Part shown: in pieces, positions 26,266-32,420 of the stretch
How the letters are laid out: each line of letters opens with the position of its first letter
Numbering within the stretch: position 1 is the stretch's first letter
From: Mucilaginibacter sp.
GTDB lineage: Bacteria > Bacteroidota > Bacteroidia > Sphingobacteriales > Sphingobacteriaceae
Length of the DNA stretch: 32,420 nt
Assembly: GCA_029237615.1 (NCBI GenBank)
Contig: JAQNCM010000146.1
Span: 1-32,420, forward strand
Reading direction: 5' to 3'
Program-made: the position numbers and the translations under genes
Notes under the pieces: model-generated
Database searches by the model: none
Seen by the model: only the letters and a program-made list of their open reading frames with translations
Told to the model about the DNA's origin: nothing

Positions 26266-26826
26266 TTAAAGACCAAATCCATAAGCTACCCGTAAAGCTA
26301 CCAGGCCAAAATTATTGCTCTGACCTGAATAATTTTCGTAACGAACGCCTACATCCCAATGTTTGGTTGCATAACCAATTGCCGGAGATAAAAGCAGTTT
26401 GGTATCTTTATTAACAAATTCTTGATTTACGCCTTGTGGCTGGAAGGTTTTGGTTTCAATCCCGGCACCTGCTTCTGCACCAAAATAAAAGTTTGGAGTG
26501 AAGAAAGCTTTAATACCTGCTTTTATTGGCACCATACCCATAGACTGATATTGGACAGTTGTACCCGGTTGATCTTTACCAAAGAAATTGTAGTAACCAG
26601 AGGTAAGGGTAAGGGCCAGATTTTTTGATAGCCCATATTGTAACCTGGCTGTACCACCTAACTCAAAGTTGGAAAAATTACTGGCTGTTCCTGTGGGAAT
26701 GCCCCCTTCAACACCAACGCCAAATCTAAGTTTGTTGGGCGTAATTATTTGCGCTTTTACATCGGTTCCGAATAATATAGCAACCGCAAATAATGCAGAA
26801 GCTAAAAGTTTAGTTGTGTTTTTCAT
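26266..26826 (-). CDS. Outer-membrane beta-barrel protein
   Basis: Start at 26826 gives signal peptide MKNTTKLLASALFAVAILFGTDVKAQ; alternating strands, RVAYGFGL C-terminus. Confidence 0.8.
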   Translation of the reverse strand: MKNTTKLLASALFAVAILFGTDVKAQIITPNKLRFGVGVEGGIPTGTASNFSNFELGGTARLQYGLSKNLALTLTSGYYNFFGKDQPGTTVQYQSMGMVPIKAGIKAFFTPNFYFGAEAGAGIETKTFQPQGVNQEFVNKDTKLLLSPAIGYATKHWDVGVRYENYSGQSNNFGLVALRVAYGFGL

Positions 26827-27180
26827 CGTTGTGTTTTCATTAGTGAATAAAATAATAACTAATATGATAGTCGGCTTTACAAATACTTTGCCATTAATAC
26901 CATTTTCTGCATATTTTGACACTATAATGCAAAATAAGAGCTGTAAAGTTTCAACTTTCTTAACAATTGTTAATAGCTTACAAGCTGACCATCAATAATT
27001 TATTTTGTGATACTTATTAATTAAGCCAATTGTAATAAATAATATAAAAAATAGGATAAAAATATATTTCCGGTTTATTTAATCATGATGAAAGTGTAGC
27101 TTTTGCATGATAGAAAGCGCAAAAAAGCGGTTTACAAACAATGAGCCATGTTCCAGTTTTTTCCCCATTAGCAGTAAACT

Positions 27181-27218
27181 AAAAAGCCACGAACAGATTT
27201 TCCTATTCGTGGCTTTTT
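27181..27218 (-). terminator. Bidirectional-looking terminator hairpin downstream of the RND operon
   Basis: 13-bp perfect stem AAAAAGCCACGAA/TTCGTGGCTTTTT. Confidence 0.85.
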
Positions 27219-27283
27219 AATATTATCGACTGGTTTGACTTGTTGTTTTTTTTTGCAATAAGCGGCGGGTTAACGGGTGTGAT

Positions 27284-30200
27284 TTATGTCTGAGGATTCC
27301 GGTCCGGATCTGCCTTATAATGTTTTTGCAGCTCAGCAAGTTTTTCCTTTCCATAGGCAAAGCGGGTTATCACAAAAAACAATACCGGCACGATAAATAT
27401 AGCCAGCGAAGTTGCAGCAAGCATACCGCCAAAAACTGTCCAGCCAATGGTTTGCCTTGCCTGTGCACCGGCACCGGATGCAAATACCAACGGCAGTACA
27501 CCCAATATAAATGCCATTGAGGTCATGATGATTGGCCTTAAACGAAGTCTTACTGCATCTAATGTAGCTTTTTCAAGTTCCATTCCCCTGTCAACCCGTT
27601 CCTTGGCAAACTCCACGATCAGGATAGCATTTTTGGCTGCAAGACCAATAAGGGTTATCAACCCGATCTGCGCATAAACGTTATCGTTTAAACCCGGATT
27701 AAAGGTGAGGAATAAAATCGCTCCGAAAGCTCCCAATGGCACAGCTAACAGCACCGAGAATGGTACCGACCAGCTTTCATATAATGCTGCCAGGAAAAGA
27801 AATACGAATCCTATTGACAGCATAAAAATATAAACGGTTTTTGAGCCCGATAAAAGTTCTTCCCGGCTTAATCCCGAAAATTCATAGCCGAAGCCCTGGG
27901 GTAAAGTACTGTCGGCAACTTCTTTTAATGCGGTTAAGGCGTCCCCGCTACTATAACCTGGCTTAGGGCTGCCGTCAATCTCAGCAGATCGGAATAAGTT
28001 ATAGTGAGAGATCAATGGTGCATTCTCAATTATTTTAAAGGATGTAAGCGTGCTTAAAGGCACCATTGCGCCAGCCTGGTTACGCACAAAATAATGGCCA
28101 ATATCCTGTATGGTCGTCCGGTAATTGGTATCAGCCTGGGCTACTACGTGAAAATTTCTGCCGTAAATAGTAAAGTCGTTTACATACAGACTACCCATAT
28201 AAGTTTGCAGGGCAGAATTGACGTCACTGATAGCGATGCCCAGTTTCTTAGCTTTCTCCCTGTCAATAACCAGTTGATAAGCAGGCGTTTTAGCAGTGAA
28301 AAATGTAAATGCCTTTGCTATTTCAGGACGTTTGTTAACGGCCGCCACAAAATTTTGTAAGGTCTTTTCAAAAACGGTGATATCCCCGCCGGCCTCTTTT
28401 TCCTCAAGTATAAATGAGAAACCGCCGGTACTACCCAAGCCCGGTATGGCAGGCGGTTGAATTACCACCACATTTGCTTCTTTGTACCTGGCCAGGCGCT
28501 TTTGTAAATTGGCTATTATAGCTCCTATTTGCAGGTCCTTACTATCTCTTTGATCCCATGGCTTGAGCTGCACAAAGATGGTGGCGCTGTTTGATTTACT
28601 GGCAAAACTTACGGCGTTCAATCCACCCAGCGCAGCATAATGAAATATTCCCGGGATGCTGTCAAGTGTATGCATCATTTCATGCAGGATGCCAACGGTT
28701 CTTTGGGTTGACGATGCTTCGGGCAGGTCATAGGTAATATAGATACGGCCATCATCTTCCAGCGGAATAAATCCGGATGGCTTATTTTTAAACAATAAGA
28801 TGGCCCCTATTATAACGCAAACTAAAATTACAATGATAAACTTTGAATTTTTTATACTCCTGTCAACCCCGTTACGGTATTTGCCGGCAACGCGGTCAAA
28901 CCAGTTGTTAAATTTAAAAAAAAGCCTGTCCAATCCCTTTGATTTTGCATCCAGCTTATGCGGGCGCAGGATGAGTGTACAAAGGGCCGGTGTTAAAGAA
29001 AGTGCAACAAAAGCGGAGATCAGTACGGATATGGCAATGGTTATGGCAAATTGCTGGTAAAGCCGCCCTACAATACCAGGTATAAACCCAACAGGGACAA
29101 ATACGGCTGCAAGTATCAGAGCGATTGCAATAACGGGGGCTGATATATCCTGCATTGCATGCGATGTTGCATCTTTCGGCGACATTCCCTCCTCATCCAT
29201 ATAATGCTGAACTGCTTCCACCACCACGATGGCATCGTCAACCACAATACCTATAGCAAGTACAAACCCGAATAAAGTAAGCGTATTGATTGTAAAATGC
29301 AGCGGTATAAAAAATATAAAGGTGCCAATGATGGATACAGGTATCGCAAGTACGGGTATGAGCGTTGTGCGCCAGCTTTGTAAAAACAAAAACACTACCA
29401 CAATAACCAAAACCAGGGCAATTATCAGCGTTTGCACTACTTCGTGTAAGGATACTTTTACAACGGTAATGGATTCAAAGGGTACTACATAGTTAACATC
29501 TTCAGGAAACGATTTTTTAAGTTGTTCCATTGTTGCATAAACGGCGTCGGCTGTTTCAAGGGCGTTACTGTTAGGGGCCTGGTAAATCAACAGGTAAGAT
29601 GCTCGTTTGCCGTCAACAAATGAATTGCCTGAATAGTTGAATTTGCCCAATTCAACCCGCGCTACATCTTTAAGGTGCACAATTGCGCCGGTGCCGGGTA
29701 TAGTTCTTACAATAACATTGGCAAACTCTTCAGGCTTTGACAAACGGCCTTTTACTAAAACTGAATATTCAAAGGGTTCAGCTTTTTCCTGGGGCGGTAC
29801 ACCTACTATACCTGCCGCCACCTGTGCATTTTGCTCATTCAGGGCGCTGGTAACATCAGCTGCCGTCATTCCGAATGCGGCCAGTTTATCCGGTTTTAGC
29901 CATATGCGCATGCTAAAATCATCCGCACGGGTAAAAACGTCGCCTACACCTTTAGTCCTGGTAAGCGCATCCTTTACAAACACGTTGGTATAGTTATCCA
30001 TAAAGGTAACATCATGTGTTCCCTTTGGGGAGAACATGGCCACCAGCATCAAAATACTCGGATTGCGCTTGCGTACTGTTAAACCCAACCGCTGCACATC
30101 CTGCGGTAACGAAGGTGTGGCTATACCTACTCTGTTCTGTACATCAAGCGCCGCTATATTAATATCCGTCCCAACCTCGAAGTTAGCCGTCATGGTCATC

Positions 30201-30463
30201 TGGCCATTGCTTGTGCTGTTACTTTGAAGGTAGGTCATACCGGGCGTTCCGTTAACCTGCACTTCTATCGGGGTAGCTACCGTTTGCTCAACAGTCACTG
30301 CATCTGCACCACTATAGGTACCGGTTATTTGAACAGTTGGCGGCGTAATTTCGGGATACTGGCCTATGGGAAGGCTATTGATTGCCAAAATACCAACCAC
30401 TACTATTACTATCGAAATAACTATCGCCGTAACAGGCCTTCGTATAAAAGTATCTGCAATCAT
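27284..30463 (-). CDS. HAE1-type RND efflux transporter (AcrB-like)
   Basis: MIADTFIRRPVTAIVISIVIVVVGILAINSLPIGQYPEITPPTVQITGTYSGADA; GIVVDDAIVVVEAV; GLAAKNAILIVEFAKE. Confidence 0.98.
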   Translation of the reverse strand: MIADTFIRRPVTAIVISIVIVVVGILAINSLPIGQYPEITPPTVQITGTYSGADAVTVEQTVATPIEVQVNGTPGMTYLQSNSTSNGQMTMTANFEVGTDINIAALDVQNRVGIATPSLPQDVQRLGLTVRKRNPSILMLVAMFSPKGTHDVTFMDNYTNVFVKDALTRTKGVGDVFTRADDFSMRIWLKPDKLAAFGMTAADVTSALNEQNAQVAAGIVGVPPQEKAEPFEYSVLVKGRLSKPEEFANVIVRTIPGTGAIVHLKDVARVELGKFNYSGNSFVDGKRASYLLIYQAPNSNALETADAVYATMEQLKKSFPEDVNYVVPFESITVVKVSLHEVVQTLIIALVLVIVVVFLFLQSWRTTLIPVLAIPVSIIGTFIFFIPLHFTINTLTLFGFVLAIGIVVDDAIVVVEAVQHYMDEEGMSPKDATSHAMQDISAPVIAIALILAAVFVPVGFIPGIVGRLYQQFAITIAISVLISAFVALSLTPALCTLILRPHKLDAKSKGLDRLFFKFNNWFDRVAGKYRNGVDRSIKNSKFIIVILVCVIIGAILLFKNKPSGFIPLEDDGRIYITYDLPEASSTQRTVGILHEMMHTLDSIPGIFHYAALGGLNAVSFASKSNSATIFVQLKPWDQRDSKDLQIGAIIANLQKRLARYKEANVVVIQPPAIPGLGSTGGFSFILEEKEAGGDITVFEKTLQNFVAAVNKRPEIAKAFTFFTAKTPAYQLVIDREKAKKLGIAISDVNSALQTYMGSLYVNDFTIYGRNFHVVAQADTNYRTTIQDIGHYFVRNQAGAMVPLSTLTSFKIIENAPLISHYNLFRSAEIDGSPKPGYSSGDALTALKEVADSTLPQGFGYEFSGLSREELLSGSKTVYIFMLSIGFVFLFLAALYESWSVPFSVLLAVPLGAFGAILFLTFNPGLNDNVYAQIGLITLIGLAAKNAILIVEFAKERVDRGMELEKATLDAVRLRLRPIIMTSMAFILGVLPLVFASGAGAQARQTIGWTVFGGMLAATSLAIFIVPVLFFVITRFAYGKEKLAELQKHYKADPDRNPQT

Positions 30464-30511
30464 TCGTTTATTTTTTGAGGAAATGGTTCAATTTTTCCTG
30501 GTCTTATTGAT

Positions 30512-31654
30512 TTACTGTTTGGCTGTTTTAGCAGGTTCCTTTGTTGCCTGGTCTCCCGGCGTTATTTTACCGCCATCTCGCAGGCGTTGAAAACCTTCGG
30601 TTATTACCTTATCTCCTGCCTCAATGCCCGACATCACCACTACATCGCTGCCAACCCGTGGCCCCAACTTAACCTTATGCTGCCTGGCAATGGTATCCTG
30701 TGAAACAAAAACAAAAAACTCACCCATCTGCTCGGAAACTGCTTTGTAAGGAATTTGGACCCGGTATCCTGAGTCGTTATTTAAAACCTTCAAAACGCAA
30801 CTCATACCATCTTTAAGTACATCTTGTGTATTAGAAAATTGTATCCTTACTTTGATGGTTCCGGTTTGGCTGGCTACTCCCCTGTCAATAGCTAGAACTT
30901 TACCGGGTTTGTTATAATTGGTTCCGTCAGACAATCGCAACTTAAAAGTGGAATCACTGCTTCTTTTTTGAAGCAGATAAAACCGGTTAATATCCCCTTC
31001 ATTAATTACCACATCAACGCCTATAGGATGTTCGCTGGAGATAGTATTTAATAAGGTAGTGCCGGGTGTGACCTGTGCCCCCAGTTTTACCTGCGAAATA
31101 CCAATCCGGCCGGTAAACGGTGCAGTTATCATTGAGTACGAAAGATCTGTTTTTGCCGATAAAACCACCGCTTTTGCCACGGCCACCTGGCTTTTAGCGG
31201 TTTCGTAAGCTGCTTCTGCCTGGTCTACCGTTTGCCGCGCTACCGCGTCATTTTTAAGCAGCATGGTATAACGGTCAATATCTTTTTGTGCCTTAATCAA
31301 GTTGGCCTCAGCGCTTTGTAAATTGGCCTCTGCCTGCTGATAGGCGGCTATATATTTACGACGATCGATTTCATATAACTCCTTGCCTTTTGGAACTACT
31401 TCTCCTTCTTTAAAAAACATACCGGTAATAAAGCCCGATACTTCGCTGCGCAATTCAACCGAGTTTAAGGCAACTACTGTTCCCTGATACTGATCGTAAT
31501 ATACCGCCTCAGCTTTTTTAGCTTCAGTAACATTAACAGGAGTTGGCGGTGGTGCAGCGTTTTGTTTAGTTTGCTTATGGCATGAAGTCCAAACAAACAT
31601 AAAAAGTGTGCCAAGTAAAAGTATATCTCTATTTTTCATTTGAGTAATTTGCAT
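30512..31654 (-). CDS. RND efflux periplasmic adaptor subunit
   Basis: Lipobox-type N-terminus (FVWTSC); GTVVALNSVELRSEVSGFITGMFFKEGEVVPKGKELYEID; ITAPFTGRIGISQVKLGAQV. Confidence 0.95.
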   Translation of the reverse strand: MQITQMKNRDILLLGTLFMFVWTSCHKQTKQNAAPPPTPVNVTEAKKAEAVYYDQYQGTVVALNSVELRSEVSGFITGMFFKEGEVVPKGKELYEIDRRKYIAAYQQAEANLQSAEANLIKAQKDIDRYTMLLKNDAVARQTVDQAEAAYETAKSQVAVAKAVVLSAKTDLSYSMITAPFTGRIGISQVKLGAQVTPGTTLLNTISSEHPIGVDVVINEGDINRFYLLQKRSSDSTFKLRLSDGTNYNKPGKVLAIDRGVASQTGTIKVRIQFSNTQDVLKDGMSCVLKVLNNDSGYRVQIPYKAVSEQMGEFFVFVSQDTIARQHKVKLGPRVGSDVVVMSGIEAGDKVITEGFQRLRDGGKITPGDQATKEPAKTAKQ

Positions 31655-32420
31655 TATTGTACATTAAGAATACCAAGTGATTTTTCCAGGTCTATTTTAC
31701 TGGATAATAACTGGAACAAGGAATTATAGTAGTTTAATTCGGCGGTACGCAAGTCTGACTGCGATATAATAACATCAAGGTAAGTTTTAATTCCTTCGCG
31801 ATATTGCAGACTGACAACCTTATAAACATCTTTGGCCAGATCAACATTTTGTTTTAAAAGTTGCCAGTTGGTATAATTGCTTTTGTAGCCTGCCAGCGCC
31901 TGTACATACTCCGTATTAATTGTGTTTGCCGAATTAACGATGTCAAGGTCAGACCTGTCTACCTGTAACCTTGCCTTACTTAAATTTTGTAACCGTTTGG
32001 TACCGGTAAAGATCGGCACATCTAACGATAACCCCACATAAGCATTTGGGTAAGCCTTACTATAAAGATTAGACAAGCTGCCGCTTAAGTAATAATTATT
32101 ATAGTTACCTACAGCAGAAAGTGAGGGTAAAAATCCCCACTTATAATAATTTACATTGATGTTCTCCAGGTTTTTTTGCGTTTGTAACAAACGGTATTCA
32201 ATACGGTTATTAACATCTAATTTTTGATTGGTATCAATAGTTGCTTCCTGCTCATAACGGGTAGAATCATATGCAAGCGTTAAATGATGATCACTTGATA
32301 TGCCCATAATTTGCTTAAGATAAGCAAGCTTGCTGTTAATGGCCTCGGCGGTTTGTTTACGTGTGGCTATTGAATTATTTAAAGATATAGTAGCCTGTTT
32401 ATAATCTGTTTTATCAGCAA
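31654..32420 (-). CDS. TolC-family outer membrane efflux protein, N-terminus beyond window
   Basis: ORF 31654..32307 stays open to the window edge (SKLAYLKQIMGISSDHH...); VYKVVSLQYREGIKTYLDVIISQSDLRTAELNYYNSLFQLLSSKIDLEKSLG. Confidence 0.92.
   Translation of the reverse strand, partial: ADKTDYKQATISLNNSIATRKQTAEAINSKLAYLKQIMGISSDHHLTLAYDSTRYEQEATIDTNQKLDVNNRIEYRLLQTQKNLENINVNYYKWGFLPSLSAVGNYNNYYLSGSLSNLYSKAYPNAYVGLSLDVPIFTGTKRLQNLSKARLQVDRSDLDIVNSANTINTEYVQALAGYKSNYTNWQLLKQNVDLAKDVYKVVSLQYREGIKTYLDVIISQSDLRTAELNYYNSLFQLLSSKIDLEKSLGILNVQ

Noticed and set aside
29637-29993. 118-aa antisense ORF over the RND pump gene
   Set aside because: Antisense shadow ORF without domain-like features.
1-32420. 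CRISPR arrays, rRNA, tRNA
   Set aside because: No regularly spaced repeat-spacer arrays, rRNA-like conserved blocks or tRNA cloverleaf/TTCRANY signatures were recognised by eye; a tRNAscan/Infernal run would be decisive.

Overview
This 32.4 kb window looks like the chromosome of a Sphingobacteriaceae-type Bacteroidota (family-level call inferred from protein style, TAnnTTTG promoters and repeat types). From left to right it holds: the tail of an A-type Fe-S carrier (HesB/IscA family); a secreted protein made of TPR repeats; a minus-strand sugar-catabolism operon that looks like non-phosphorylative L-fucose use (FAH-family protein, DUF6786-like lipoprotein, FucP-type MFS permease, SDR, fuconolactonase-like amidohydrolase, DUF2961/GH172 protein); a large molybdenum-cofactor locus (FdhF/YdeP-type oxidoreductase, a small DUF7009-like protein, FdhD, MoaD, MoaE, MoeB-rhodanese, MobA fused to a degenerate MobB-like domain, MoaC, MoeA, MoaA, XdhC, MocA-like transferase); a CDF transporter / NUDIX / BioA / ferritin-like four-gene run; a class I aminotransferase; an outer-membrane beta-barrel protein; and an RND efflux operon (RND pump, adaptor, TolC-like). 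The most notable observations concern small repeats embedded in coding sequence. A cassette of about 0.6 kb, bounded by inverted repeats and carrying a frameshifted GxxExxY (PD-(D/E)XK) gene, sits inside the Moco operon; its repeats supply the end of moeA and the GTG start of moaC. A MITE-like inverted repeat supplies the C-terminus and stop of the amidohydrolase. A 7-bp-period repeat is translated in frame inside bioA. No rRNA, tRNA or CRISPR was recognised.
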